64,000 nucleotides of DNA from CBFHMJ01 sp965656875 (GCA_965656875.1 CBFHMJ010000018.1:62001-126000), one strand, 5' to 3'; positions 25,829-35,480 are shown, counted from the stretch's first letter. The notes: generated from the sequence alone by a model not told the origin. Made by a program: numbers and translations.

Positions 25829-27688
25829 TTAGCGAATAAAGATTTTTCCAGCCCACCAGGGGTATAGACCTTCATAAGGTCCAAACTGGGACCAGCCAAT
25901 TCTTAATGTATTGGTCGGTGATACAGAAAATGTATTGTTTTGAGGAAGTTGGTAATTCGTTCCAGCGTTAATTTGAATTGTTCCATAAGCACTTAGTCTG
26001 AAGACTGGACCATTGTCATTAATTCCGCCTATGCCAAGATCACCCCAGTAGTTGTTAATACTGCACGTCCAGCATGACATAGCATTCGAAGAGGCAATAT
26101 CAAATTCGTTATTACCCGTGGCGCGAATTACATGATTTTGGAGATAAAATTCAGTGAAGTTTGAGTGAACTGGAATGTTGTAATGTTCCAGGTAATGAAC
26201 GTCCTGAACTTGAGTGTAGGGACGTTTATTGGAAAATCCGCGTGTGGGTGTACTTTTCATACTAACCAGTACGCCGCCATTGAGATCATATCCTATTTCC
26301 GGCGTTAATCCCGTCCAGCCACCACCATCGCGAGTCATATCGCATTCAACATCCATCGGTGCTAATGGGCCATCATTGCCATCGAAGTCGATAGTGTAGA
26401 TGCCATTGCCGGTACTCAGTCCGGCATCCAGAATTGCTTTGCATGAACGCTGGAAGTCATCACCTGCACCACAACCTTGCGCATCCAGTAATTCCAGCGC
26501 GTTTCTCGCCTGAATTTCACCGTAACCATAAGTAGGGTCCTGACCTGCATCACCGAGATCGTTCGCGGATTTGGTTAATACCTTGCGGATCTGGCTGGCA
26601 CTGCATTGTGGATAGTGACTCCAGACCAACGCAGCTGCGCCGGACGCAAAGGCGGTTGCCATGGACGTGCCGTTCTTTTTGCCGTATTGATTGCCTGGAA
26701 TGGTGGATTTGATTTCAACACCCGGTGCGACCAGTTCAGTCTGGTCGTTGGACTGGGTGTAGCGCCAGGCGGTGCCGGTTTCGTCGATTGCGCCGACAGA
26801 AACGACGGAATCGTAACTGGCCGGATAAAAGTAATCGACAGAGCCTCGATTACCCGCCGCAGCAAATAACAATGTGCCATTGTCATAAGCGGTTTGCATG
26901 GCCTGGCGTTCGGCTTCGCTGCTGTCCATACCGCCGATACTCATATTGATAACGGTTGCTCCGGCATTCGTACAGGCTTCGACGGCAGCAATCATGTCAG
27001 AGCCCCAGATTTTCCAGTAATTGGGATCATGGATAATTTTGACGTTATGGAGATTTAACTGATTGCCCGGATTCACGCCCAGCAGGCCGATATGATTATC
27101 TACCGATGAAATGATCCCGGCGATATGGGTACCGTGTCCGTAATCATCTTCAAACCAGTTACCCAGTTCAGCCTGTCCACCAATACTGTCAACAACTTCA
27201 CCCGTTACATTGGCACCTGTCATCAGGTCTTCGTGGCCCAGGTTATAGCCGGAGTCGATAATACAAACCTTTTGATTCCCTGCCGCTGCATCGCTTAGCT
27301 GTGGTGCCTGAACGCGTGCTATTCCCCAGGGCGTCTGGTCGTTTTGGAGATAACGGACTGGGTCGGGCTCGATGTATGCGATGGTGTCGTCTTGTTGAAT
27401 TCGTTGGTATTGCGATGGAGTGAGGGCGGCTACGACGGCATTAATGGATGGCAACAGGCGTACAGGTGAAACGCCATGTTTACTTAATCGTTGAATATTA
27501 TGTTTATTTTTATGAATATCAGACAGGGGTGTCGATTTGAATGAAATGATATAACGACCTGTTTTATTAACCGCTGTCAGTAGGGGAGCTGACGTAACGT
27601 CGCTGTCTTTAATTGATTGATTTTCATTGGCAAAGCTTATGTTAATTGACATTGTTATTGCTGCTAATGCCACTAATTGCTGTTTCAT
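25829..27688 (-). CDS. Exported subtilisin-like S8 protease with fibrinogen-like C-terminal domain (copy 4)
   Basis: 619 residues: signal peptide (MKQQLVALAAITMSINISFA), longer propeptide, S8 domain with the triad in IIDSGYNLGHEDL, YGHGTHIAG and NGTSMATAF, and oxyanion Asn in AAAGNRGS. Note Asp-Ser-Gly-Tyr-Asn in the Asp motif instead of Asp-Thr-Gly-Tyr-Asp. From ~420 a fibrinogen-like start (CKAILDAG, IYTIDFDG, VECDMTRDGGGWTGL) leads into a Cys-containing region (SCWTCSINNYWG) that differs from copy 2. AAGGAAAATCA precedes the ATG. Confidence 0.93.
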   Translation of the reverse strand: MKQQLVALAAITMSINISFANENQSIKDSDVTSAPLLTAVNKTGRYIISFKSTPLSDIHKNKHNIQRLSKHGVSPVRLLPSINAVVAALTPSQYQRIQQDDTIAYIEPDPVRYLQNDQTPWGIARVQAPQLSDAAAGNQKVCIIDSGYNLGHEDLMTGANVTGEVVDSIGGQAELGNWFEDDYGHGTHIAGIISSVDNHIGLLGVNPGNQLNLHNVKIIHDPNYWKIWGSDMIAAVEACTNAGATVINMSIGGMDSSEAERQAMQTAYDNGTLLFAAAGNRGSVDYFYPASYDSVVSVGAIDETGTAWRYTQSNDQTELVAPGVEIKSTIPGNQYGKKNGTSMATAFASGAAALVWSHYPQCSASQIRKVLTKSANDLGDAGQDPTYGYGEIQARNALELLDAQGCGAGDDFQRSCKAILDAGLSTGNGIYTIDFDGNDGPLAPMDVECDMTRDGGGWTGLTPEIGYDLNGGVLVSMKSTPTRGFSNKRPYTQVQDVHYLEHYNIPVHSNFTEFYLQNHVIRATGNNEFDIASSNAMSCWTCSINNYWGDLGIGGINDNGPVFRLSAYGTIQINAGTNYQLPQNNTFSVSPTNTLRIGWSQFGPYEGLYPWWAGKIFIR

Positions 27689-27858
27689 TGATTTTCCTTC
27701 GTATCACTAAAGGGTACTGACTCTATATGAAGAAAATCGAATTAACAAGTTAAATTGTTCCAATTTTGGTGTTTTTATGAAGAGGAACGAATTTGAAAAG
27801 GTAGTACTGATGATGAGTGGACTGTAAACCATCCCTGGTAATCAGCAGACGCGACAAC

Positions 27859-29112
27859 CTATAGCGCCCGGCGGAATGAGCGGGATATTACATGAATATC
27901 TTCGGGTGTTAAGGATGTAGTCAGAATCTCAGCGAGGCTTTCAGTCATATGAAGAATATCTTGTTCTGTCAGATGTGTCGTGATTCCAATTCTTAATCCT
28001 GTGTTGTTTCTTGACACTGACGGATAACAAACTGCAGAAGCGTAGTAGCCTGCTTCCATCCAGCGCTTAGCTACAAGGTTTGTTATGTGTTGTTTGCCCA
28101 GCCCAATGTATCGGATGGGTGTCTGATTATTGGCTATGAGTGGAATATTCAAAGAATGGCATTGTTCGGTAAATAGCTGCACGTTATGCATTAACTGTTG
28201 TTGTCGTTGGGGTAATGTGTCATCAAGATGCAGCCTGGCGGAGGCAGTCGCAGCGCCAAGGACGGGCGGTGTTAATGGACTTCCCCAATAAAATGGACCA
28301 CCAAGTAGCCGAACATCATCACGTTGGTGTTTATCACTAAACAGTGTGACTCCGCCGCTTGTGCCAAAGGCTTTTCCTAAAGAGCCAGCAACGATCATGC
28401 GTTGATGTGATCCACAGCTTAATGCATAACCTTTACCTTGCTCACCATACCAGCTCAGACTATGGGCATCGTCAATATACAGATGCAAATTTGGCCAGCG
28501 GTCTAATAATCCGAGCAGTTCTGGAATGGGGGCAAAATCACCATACATAGAGTACAGCCCATCAATAACGTACCAGACAGGACGGTCATCAGGTTCTTCA
28601 TCCAGTATCTGTTCTAATTGATGAATGTTGTTGTGACGAATGGTTTTGCTGGAAATTCCCCGGTGAGTCAGATAATCAGCGGAAAGGCGAAGCGTATGAT
28701 GAGACTGGAAATCAAGCACGAGTAAACTGTGATCTTCTACTAAAACGGGTAGTGCGGCAAGATGACCGAATGATGTACTGTAGTTCACAGTAACATATTG
28801 ATTAAAAACAGATTCAAGCAAATATTCCAGTTCTGCATACAACGGACATTCTACAAATGCTCTGCATGAGGAGTATTGAACCCCATATTTATCGATTGCG
28901 TCTTTAGCGGCTTGTTTTAGTCGTTCGTCCAGCTCCAGCCCTAAATAGGAGCAAGAACTAAGATTAGTCAGCGTTTTACCGTGGTAGCGAATCTTACTCC
29001 CTTCAAAAGGAGTGGAATCCGGTGTGATAAAGAACAAGCCCTGATCAATGCTGGACTGTCCTGTTTGTTTCATGATGGCGAGTCGTTTGGCGGTCGTAGT
29101 TTGATTATTCAT
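27859..29112 (-). CDS. Alpha-oxoamine synthase family PLP enzyme
   Basis: A 417-residue fold-type I PLP enzyme of the KBL/BioF/CqsA group, which condenses an amino acid with an acyl-CoA. Recognisable parts are LSSCSYLGLELDERLKQAA, the substrate region SCRAFVECPLYAELE, DDAHSLSWYGEQGKGY (PLP-contacting Asp and His) and the Schiff-base lysine Lys247 in GSLGKAFGTSGG. It is not next to bio or kbl partners (no biotin genes, no threonine dehydrogenase), so neither biotin synthesis nor threonine breakdown is supported; signal-molecule or lipid synthesis is an open possibility. GAGGATCTGTT precedes the ATG. Confidence 0.85.
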   Translation of the reverse strand: MNNQTTTAKRLAIMKQTGQSSIDQGLFFITPDSTPFEGSKIRYHGKTLTNLSSCSYLGLELDERLKQAAKDAIDKYGVQYSSCRAFVECPLYAELEYLLESVFNQYVTVNYSTSFGHLAALPVLVEDHSLLVLDFQSHHTLRLSADYLTHRGISSKTIRHNNIHQLEQILDEEPDDRPVWYVIDGLYSMYGDFAPIPELLGLLDRWPNLHLYIDDAHSLSWYGEQGKGYALSCGSHQRMIVAGSLGKAFGTSGGVTLFSDKHQRDDVRLLGGPFYWGSPLTPPVLGAATASARLHLDDTLPQRQQQLMHNVQLFTEQCHSLNIPLIANNQTPIRYIGLGKQHITNLVAKRWMEAGYYASAVCYPSVSRNNTGLRIGITTHLTEQDILHMTESLAEILTTSLTPEDIHVISRSFRRAL

Positions 29113-29185
29113 AACAGATCCTCATTAACACGTATCAATAAGGGTACTTTATTGAAAGGACGTCTTAAATAGAAAAACTACCTGA

Positions 29186-29208
29186 TAAAAGCGCCCGAAG
29201 GCGCTTTG
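29186..29208 (-). terminator. Terminator of the 3-hydroxybutyrate operon
   Basis: On the minus strand an 8-bp stem (AAAGCGCC / GGCGCTTT, 29188-29207) closes a TTCG loop and is followed by a short T tract. It lies 35 bases after the dehydrogenase gene. Confidence 0.8.
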
Positions 29209-29242
29209 ATGGTATTGAAAAGTAAATGGAATCTGGTGTGAA

Positions 29243-30010
29243 TTATTTTGCGGTCCAGCCGCCGTCCAGCACCATTGTCTGGCCTGTGATGTTTCTGGCT
29301 GCATTGCTGGTTAGAAAACTCACGGTTTCTCCGATCTCATCAAGATCGATAAAGGATTTTTTCGGCATGGGTTCTAACATGATTTTGTTAATCACGTCGT
29401 CTTCACTGATACCGTGATTTTTGGCCTGGTCAGCGATTTGTTGTTCAACCAGCGGGGTTTTGACATAAGCCGGGCAAATCGTATTGATAGTGATATCCGT
29501 GTCGGCGGTTTCCAGTGCTATAACTTTTGAAAAACCGATCAGCCCGTGTTTCGCTGCAACATAAGCTGATTTAAAAGGTGATGCCACCAGGCTGTGAACG
29601 GAGCCTATGTTGATGATACGACCAAAACCATGAGTGCGCATGGCAGGGAGAACAGCCTGCGCTAACATGGCGGGTGCTACTAACATGACATCGATTAATA
29701 GCTGCCACTTTTCGCGTGGAAAGTCCTCAAGGTGACTAACATGCTGGAGTCCGGCATTGTTGACCAAAACATCGACGCGGTGTTGTTCACTGAAGATTTT
29801 CAATCGTTCAATGTGTGCTTCATCAGTCACATTCAGCACGAGTGGTAATGCTTTATAGCCTTGTGTTGTCAGGTGTTCGACCGTCGCGTGAACGGCTTTT
29901 TCATTTAAGTCGCTGATTACAACGGTTGCGCCTTTTTGTGCCAGTGTTTCAGCAATGCCAGCGCCGATACCACTGGCGGCACCTGTGATGAGAACGGTTT
30001 TATCTTGCAT
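29243..30010 (-). CDS. bdhA: D-3-hydroxybutyrate dehydrogenase (SDR)
   Basis: 255 residues; oxidises 3-hydroxybutyrate to acetoacetate with NAD+. The short-chain dehydrogenase signatures are the cofactor motif TGAASGIG (9-16), NNAG (VLVNNAGLQHVS) and the catalytic Ser137, Tyr150 and Lys154. The AGLQHVS and ICPAYVKTPLVEQQI stretches are characteristic of 3-hydroxybutyrate dehydrogenases rather than general SDRs. It is the third gene of a minus-strand operon after a GntP-type permease and an exported hydrolase. Confidence 0.93.
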   Translation of the reverse strand: MQDKTVLITGAASGIGAGIAETLAQKGATVVISDLNEKAVHATVEHLTTQGYKALPLVLNVTDEAHIERLKIFSEQHRVDVLVNNAGLQHVSHLEDFPREKWQLLIDVMLVAPAMLAQAVLPAMRTHGFGRIINIGSVHSLVASPFKSAYVAAKHGLIGFSKVIALETADTDITINTICPAYVKTPLVEQQIADQAKNHGISEDDVINKIMLEPMPKKSFIDLDEIGETVSFLTSNAARNITGQTMVLDGGWTAK

Positions 30011-30022
30011 GAGACTTACCCA

Positions 30023-31237
30023 TTATTCAGATAGGAAAGATTTAAGGACATCAGCTTTTTCTTTTATGGTGAAAATGCCGTTTAAGTGACCCCAGCCGCC
30101 AGGAATTTCATCGTACTGTGTATCATGACCGCGTGCTTTTAAGGTGTCGTGGACTTGTTTTGCCATCGCAGGCACCAGCAGTAAATCGTTGGTTGATGGT
30201 AAAAACAGGGTTTTGGCTTTAACCTGTTTCAGGCTATTTTCAAAGTCGCCATTGTGGCCGGCGATGAATAGTTGAGACGCACGTACCAGGTATAAAATGT
30301 GGTTGGCATCCTGAAGTTTTGCGCGAGTGCGAGCATGAGTATCCAGCCATTTCGATACGCTGAACGTGTCGCGAATATTGGCTCGTGGGCCTTGCTCCCA
30401 GTTATTAAATCCTGGATGAGAGGCATTAAAAATGATTGGATGCATGGCCGTTTGTGTGATTAAACCCAGCGTCGCTGCTAAGCCATCCATGGGTAATGTT
30501 TTGCCGTAGTAATCGCCATTATTCCAGTGTTTATCAAGTTTGATTGGAATCGCCCATTGCTCCAGCGCTGATACAGTCCACGGGTCCATTTTGCCCGCGC
30601 CGATGACGGAAGCCATACGTTCGACCATATCAGGATAAGCGACAGACCATTCTAACGCCTGAAACGATCCCATCGATGCACCAACAACCGCATGAAGCTT
30701 TTTAATGCCTAAGCTATCCAGCAACCGTTTTTGAACTTCAACGAAATCTCGAATGGTCACAACCGGGAAATCGAGTCCCCAGGGCTTACCTGTGTCCGGA
30801 TTGATGGTGGCTGGACCGGTGGTGATAACGTTTGGATCGTAGGCGCTGGCATTGACCAGGGTGTCTGAACTAATCACATAATATTTATCTGTATCAATGG
30901 CTTTACCCGGACCAATGATGGCATCCCAGTAACCCGGTAACGGGTCAGTGGTTTTGTATTTGCCCGCCGCGTGAGAATTACCAGAGAAGAAATGCGTGAT
31001 CAGAATAACGTTATCTTTTTGCGCGTTAAGCTTGCCGTAGGCTTCCCAGCCGATGTTTATTGTGTTGATGGATTTACCATTCACCGTCTTGTAGTCATGG
31101 GTGGTGAAGGTTTGCTTTTCGACCAGCATAGTGTCGGCGTAAGCGGCCTGACCAATGGCAGAGCAGGCCATTAATGCCAGCCCGGCAACCAGTTGTTTTG
31201 CGGTCTTGCGACTAAAAAGGTTCGACAAGTAGTGCAT
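30023..31237 (-). CDS. Exported alpha/beta hydrolase of the MetX (homoserine acyltransferase-like) fold
   Basis: 404 residues. An N-terminal signal peptide (LVAGLALMACSAIGQAAYA) precedes a MetX-type alpha/beta-hydrolase domain with nucleophile Ser188 in VVGASMGSFQ, acid Asp in PSTNDLLL and His in GGWGHLNG. True homoserine acetyltransferases are cytoplasmic, so an exported version inside a 3-hydroxybutyrate operon more likely hydrolyses an ester such as a 3-hydroxybutyrate oligomer in the periplasm; that is inference. AAAGGATTAGCG precedes the start and it lies 12 bases upstream of bdhA. Confidence 0.82.
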   Translation of the reverse strand: MHYLSNLFSRKTAKQLVAGLALMACSAIGQAAYADTMLVEKQTFTTHDYKTVNGKSINTINIGWEAYGKLNAQKDNVILITHFFSGNSHAAGKYKTTDPLPGYWDAIIGPGKAIDTDKYYVISSDTLVNASAYDPNVITTGPATINPDTGKPWGLDFPVVTIRDFVEVQKRLLDSLGIKKLHAVVGASMGSFQALEWSVAYPDMVERMASVIGAGKMDPWTVSALEQWAIPIKLDKHWNNGDYYGKTLPMDGLAATLGLITQTAMHPIIFNASHPGFNNWEQGPRANIRDTFSVSKWLDTHARTRAKLQDANHILYLVRASQLFIAGHNGDFENSLKQVKAKTLFLPSTNDLLLVPAMAKQVHDTLKARGHDTQYDEIPGGWGHLNGIFTIKEKADVLKSFLSE

Positions 31238-31254
31238 CGCTAATCCTTTATAAA

Positions 31255-32559
31255 TTAACCAAATAAAATGAACAGTCCGATAGCCATAACGACACCAACT
31301 AATGGAATCACTACCGTTAAGGCGGCCAGCGGGGAATAAGCTGCTTTATGTGTTTCGCGACAGATAGCGCGGATTGTGGTCACGACATAGCCATTATGTG
31401 GCAAGCTGTCGAGCGCACCAGAAGAGATTGATACGACCCGATGAAGATGTTCCGGGTTAACGCCTAAATCGAGGTAATGTGGCGCAACGACGGGTAGGGC
31501 AATTGCCTGACCGCCCGATGCAGAACCAGTTAAACCGGCAATAACGCTGACGGCAACCGCTGCGCCAACCAGTTCGTTCCCCGGTAAAGCTGTCATCGCT
31601 TCTACAGCCGTTTGAAAGGCGGGTGAAATCTTGGCAATGCTACCAAAGCCAACAACCGCAGCGGTGTTACCAATGGCTAATAATGAGCCGGTTGCACCTT
31701 CTGCTACGGCTTTATTGATGTTGTGGAAGTGTTTGAAATTAACCAGCCAGATGGAAACAACACCGCCCAGCAATGCAACGATTAGAGCGGCCTGTTGCAA
31801 TATGCCGTGTAGTGAAAAGGATAAGCCAAGTACAACCAGCAGTGGCAGGATACCAGTGAATGGATGAGGAAGTTCACGGTCTGGCACCAGTGGATCATCT
31901 TCCCGATGTTCGAATACTTCGCCATTAGCAACCGCTTTACTAATCATCCGTTTCAGCCACCAGTAACCGGTTAACGCCATAAAAATAGCGACCACCAGGC
32001 TGACTTCCCAGCCAGCATAGGGCGATGTGCCAAGGTATTTGATAGGGATCCAGTTTTGAATTTCAGGTGAGCCAGCCGAGGTCATGGTAAATGTAACTGA
32101 ACCAAACGCGAGTGCGGCTGGGATAAAACGACGAGGCAGGTTGGCATCTTTAAACAGACTCAATGCCATCGGGTAAACAGAAAACGCCACGATGAACACA
32201 CTGACACCACCATAAGTCAGCACGGCACAAGCCAGCACGACGGCAAGTACAGCGTGTTTCATGCCCAGTTTGCCGACAATCCAGCGGGCCAGTGAGTCAG
32301 CCGCACCAGTGTCTTCCATAAACTTCCCGAATAGCGATCCGAGTAAGAACATGAAAAACCACGAAGCAACGAAGCCGGAGAAGCCTTGCATGTAATTGGT
32401 GATGAAATTGACATCGCTGGTGGCAGGAAAGACGGCGATGTTACTGGTAAGTGCGACAAGTAAGGCACACAGTGGAGCGGCGATGAAGAGGTTTACACCA
32501 CGGATAGTTAAATAGATCAACAAGCCGAGGCCGCCAATCAATCCGAGCATACTTAACAT
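31255..32559 (-). CDS. GntP-family permease, probably for 3-hydroxybutyrate
   Basis: A 434-residue integral membrane protein with about 12 hydrophobic segments. GntP features include FMFLLGSLFGKFMEDTGAAD, the GGVSVFIVAFSVYP segment and ALDSLPHNGYVVTT. GntP members carry gluconate or hydroxy acids; the position at the head of an operon with an exported hydrolase and 3-hydroxybutyrate dehydrogenase argues for 3-hydroxybutyrate as substrate. It starts the minus-strand operon and lies 17 bases upstream of the hydrolase gene. Confidence 0.9.
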   Translation of the reverse strand: MLSMLGLIGGLGLLIYLTIRGVNLFIAAPLCALLVALTSNIAVFPATSDVNFITNYMQGFSGFVASWFFMFLLGSLFGKFMEDTGAADSLARWIVGKLGMKHAVLAVVLACAVLTYGGVSVFIVAFSVYPMALSLFKDANLPRRFIPAALAFGSVTFTMTSAGSPEIQNWIPIKYLGTSPYAGWEVSLVVAIFMALTGYWWLKRMISKAVANGEVFEHREDDPLVPDRELPHPFTGILPLLVVLGLSFSLHGILQQAALIVALLGGVVSIWLVNFKHFHNINKAVAEGATGSLLAIGNTAAVVGFGSIAKISPAFQTAVEAMTALPGNELVGAAVAVSVIAGLTGSASGGQAIALPVVAPHYLDLGVNPEHLHRVVSISSGALDSLPHNGYVVTTIRAICRETHKAAYSPLAALTVVIPLVGVVMAIGLFILFG

Positions 32560-33042
32560 AGTTAACTACCTTTTGGTCCTTTGTGAAGATGTGTTCTTCA
32601 CAACAGCTTTGTTATTGTCGGAAATATTTATAGTCCTGATTTAATTAGTTTTAATTGTTACAGGAACGTTAAGGTTGCCAGAATTTGACGATGAACGCCA
32701 GAGAATGAATTTGGTTTAATTCCGGATCATGGCAAGGTCTGAAAGTCACTTGAACGCTGGCTGACATCATCAGAAATTTTTTTCCTTGAATGTTGTCAGC
32801 ATGTTTTCAGGATTCATAGTCTGAATCAGCTGTTGATGATCCGCCATAGTACTAAGGTACAGATCTCATCATCATCCAAATAGCGTAAAGTACTGTCACA
32901 ACAGATTATTTGTGAGTTATCGGGTACTGAATCAGCTGTTGCGCGTTGTAATCCCGGGATTCACTAAAAAATAAAAAAGCTTTGATATCAATCGATTGTG
33001 ATTGTTAAAGCGGAATACAGATAACAACACCGGGGAGATATT
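32560..33042. promoter_or_regulatory. Divergent control region between the permease operon and TonB receptor gene
   Basis: 483 bases without a gene. TGAATCAGCTGTTG occurs as a perfect 14-bp direct repeat at 32822-32835 and 32928-32941, and a perfect palindrome AATCCCGGGATT lies at 32950-32961. These are candidate regulator sites for coordinated control of both transcripts. The TonB receptor gene has a GGGGAGA ribosome site ending 6 bases before its ATG. Confidence 0.5.
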
Positions 33043-35298
33043 ATGACTAATAGCCAGTTACCGCGTTATTCACGCTCATTATGTGCGTTGGCTGTCAGCG
33101 CGGCTTTGTTTGGTTTTAGTACGCAGGGTTTTGCGGCTGATGAACAGGCCGAAGAACAAGAAAGTGGTTTAGAACGAATCACAGTAACAGCCCGTAAAAC
33201 CGCAGAGAATTTGCAGGAAGTGCCGGTTGCCGTAACGTCGATTGGCGCGACTGAGCTGGCAGAGAAGGGGATTTCGGTTGTTACTGAGATTCAGCAACAA
33301 GTCCCTAACACCACGTTGCAAGTTTCTCGTGGTACAAACAGCACATTGACTGCTTATATTCGTGGTATCGGTCAGCAGGATCCGCTTTGGGGTTTTGAGC
33401 CCGGTGTTGGTATTTATGTTGATGATGTTTACTTCGCTCGTCCTCAGGGTGCTGTGCTGGATGTTTACGATGTTGAGCGAATTGAAGTACTTCGTGGTCC
33501 GCAAGGGACGTTATACGGTAAAAATACCATTGGTGGTGCGGTTAAATACGTCACCAAACGATTGACCGGTGATTACGAACTGGCTGTTGAAGGCACGGTT
33601 GGTAGTTACAGTCAGCGTGACTTTAAATTATCAGGTCAGGCTCCGCTAATTGATGACAAGCTTTATGCAGGTTTTGCGATTGCATCATTAAATCGTGATG
33701 GCTTTGGTAAGTTCATCAATACCGGTGCAGATAACTATGATAAAGACGTTCTGACCGGACGTTTAACGCTTGAATACCATGCAACAGATGACTTGCTAAT
33801 TCGCTTCAATGCGGATGAAACAGAAGATGATTCTAATGCTAAAGGTGGTTTTCGTCTGACTCCAAGCTTGCTGTCTCAAGATCCTGCCTCCGATAATATC
33901 TACGATTCTTATACCTCTATGCCGACGGATAACGAAGTAAAAACCGGCGGTCAGTCATTGACGGTTGAATGGGATGTCAATGATCAGTGGGCTTTCAAGT
34001 CTGTCACCTCTAATCGTGATGGTGATACGACGACTAACATCGACTTCGATAATACGTCTGTGAACTCGTTAGATGTTCCGGCTGTATATGATGATGATCA
34101 GTTCACTCAGGAATTCCAGCTTTCCTATGTTGGTGATGGAGTCACAGGTGTTGGTGGTATTTATTACTATGATGGTGATGCCTGTGGTGCGTTTGATGTT
34201 GTGCTTGGCGCATTCGGTATCACGCTGGAAAACGGCGGCTGTGTCGAAACGAAGAGTTATGCGATTTATGCCCAAACCACGTTTGAAATTAATGATAAAT
34301 GGTCTGCAACTATCGGTGGTCGTTACACCGAAGATGAGAAAGACGCGAATGTTTATCGTAACGTTTACGCCGGAGTGAAATATCCCTCTGATATTGCTGA
34401 CCCGATTGCGGTGCAATCTGACTTTGCCCGTAGCGAAGAGTGGAGCCGCTTCTCGCCGCGTGTTGGCGTTGAGTATCAGTACAGCAACGACATGATGATG
34501 TATGCCAGCTTCACTAATGGTTTTAAATCCGGTGGTTTTGACATGCGAGCCAACAGCTCGGTCAACCCGTTTGCCGATGAGCCGTATGGTCCGGAAATTG
34601 TTGATACGTATGAAGTCGGTTTCAAAAGTGAGTGGCTGGATAACAGCTTGCGGGTAAATGGTGCCTTGTTTTACTCAGATTACACCGACATGCAGTTAAC
34701 GATTCAACGGGCGACAACTGACGGCGGAGATTTTGCGTCGCAGGTCATGAATGCCGGTGAATCTACGGTGCAGGGTGGTGAATTAGAGATCATCGCGCAA
34801 ATCACAGATTCACTGAAAACTAACCTGACAATTGGTTACATTGACGCCGAATTCGATCAGGTTGATTACTTCGATCCGAACCTTCAACAGACCATTGATG
34901 TATCTGACGACTGGAGTTTCGCTAACACGCCTGAGATGACGATTAGTGCCGGTTTTGATTATGGTTTCTCAACCGACTGGGGTGATTTTGTCTGGAATGG
35001 TACGTTAGCGCATCGTGACAGTACTCAGATTTTTGAAGTGCCGTCGCCGCTTGATTTCGGTGCCTATACACTATTCAACATGGGTCTGACGTTCTACTCA
35101 AATGATGGTGACTGGTGGGCTGGTCTGCATGCGAAAAACATCTTTGATAAAGAATACCGTATTGCAGGTTACAACTTCGCGGCAACCTTTGATGAGCAAG
35201 GCAATGTTGTCGCGCCAGGACTGGGTGGTGATGACAATGTCATTGGCTACTACGGTGATCCAGCGACGGTTAGCTTGACGGTCGGTTATCGTTTCTAA
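33043..35298 (+). CDS. TonB-dependent outer-membrane receptor
   Basis: 751 residues: signal peptide to about residue 31, a TonB-box-like ERITVTARKTAENLQEVPVA segment, a plug domain with IEVLRGPQGTLYGKNTIGGA (~residues 145-165), then a 22-strand-type beta barrel with KNIFDKEYRIAGYN and a C-terminal Phe (VSLTVGYRF) as needed for outer-membrane insertion. Substrate is not siderophore-specific by sequence; divergence from a 3-hydroxybutyrate operon suggests uptake of a 3-hydroxybutyrate polymer fragment or related ester. A terminator follows at 35384. Confidence 0.93.
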   Translation: MTNSQLPRYSRSLCALAVSAALFGFSTQGFAADEQAEEQESGLERITVTARKTAENLQEVPVAVTSIGATELAEKGISVVTEIQQQVPNTTLQVSRGTNSTLTAYIRGIGQQDPLWGFEPGVGIYVDDVYFARPQGAVLDVYDVERIEVLRGPQGTLYGKNTIGGAVKYVTKRLTGDYELAVEGTVGSYSQRDFKLSGQAPLIDDKLYAGFAIASLNRDGFGKFINTGADNYDKDVLTGRLTLEYHATDDLLIRFNADETEDDSNAKGGFRLTPSLLSQDPASDNIYDSYTSMPTDNEVKTGGQSLTVEWDVNDQWAFKSVTSNRDGDTTTNIDFDNTSVNSLDVPAVYDDDQFTQEFQLSYVGDGVTGVGGIYYYDGDACGAFDVVLGAFGITLENGGCVETKSYAIYAQTTFEINDKWSATIGGRYTEDEKDANVYRNVYAGVKYPSDIADPIAVQSDFARSEEWSRFSPRVGVEYQYSNDMMMYASFTNGFKSGGFDMRANSSVNPFADEPYGPEIVDTYEVGFKSEWLDNSLRVNGALFYSDYTDMQLTIQRATTDGGDFASQVMNAGESTVQGGELEIIAQITDSLKTNLTIGYIDAEFDQVDYFDPNLQQTIDVSDDWSFANTPEMTISAGFDYGFSTDWGDFVWNGTLAHRDSTQIFEVPSPLDFGAYTLFNMGLTFYSNDGDWWAGLHAKNIFDKEYRIAGYNFAATFDEQGNVVAPGLGGDDNVIGYYGDPATVSLTVGYRF

Positions 35299-35383
35299 CC
35301 ATCAAGACTGGGTCTGTTGACCCAGCTGACAATACATTTATGAACCCTTTTTCAGGATGAAATAACACGACAGTTGAATGTTT

Positions 35384-35408
35384 AACCGCCCGTTTGGGCG
35401 GTTTTTTT
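35384..35408 (+). terminator. Terminator after the TonB receptor gene
   Basis: AACCGCCC pairs with GGGCGGTT around GTTT and is followed by seven T. It lies between the receptor gene and the LuxR-type regulator gene. Confidence 0.92.
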
Positions 35409-35480
35409 CATCTTATCCGATGATATTTGTCATCCGTACAAGAATCGGTCTACCATAGCGCGGGAGTAAATAACCTGGGT

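Noticed and set aside
30023..31237. Homoserine O-acetyltransferase (metX) for methionine synthesis
   Set aside because: The protein has an export signal and lies in a 3-hydroxybutyrate operon, neither of which fits a cytoplasmic biosynthetic enzyme.
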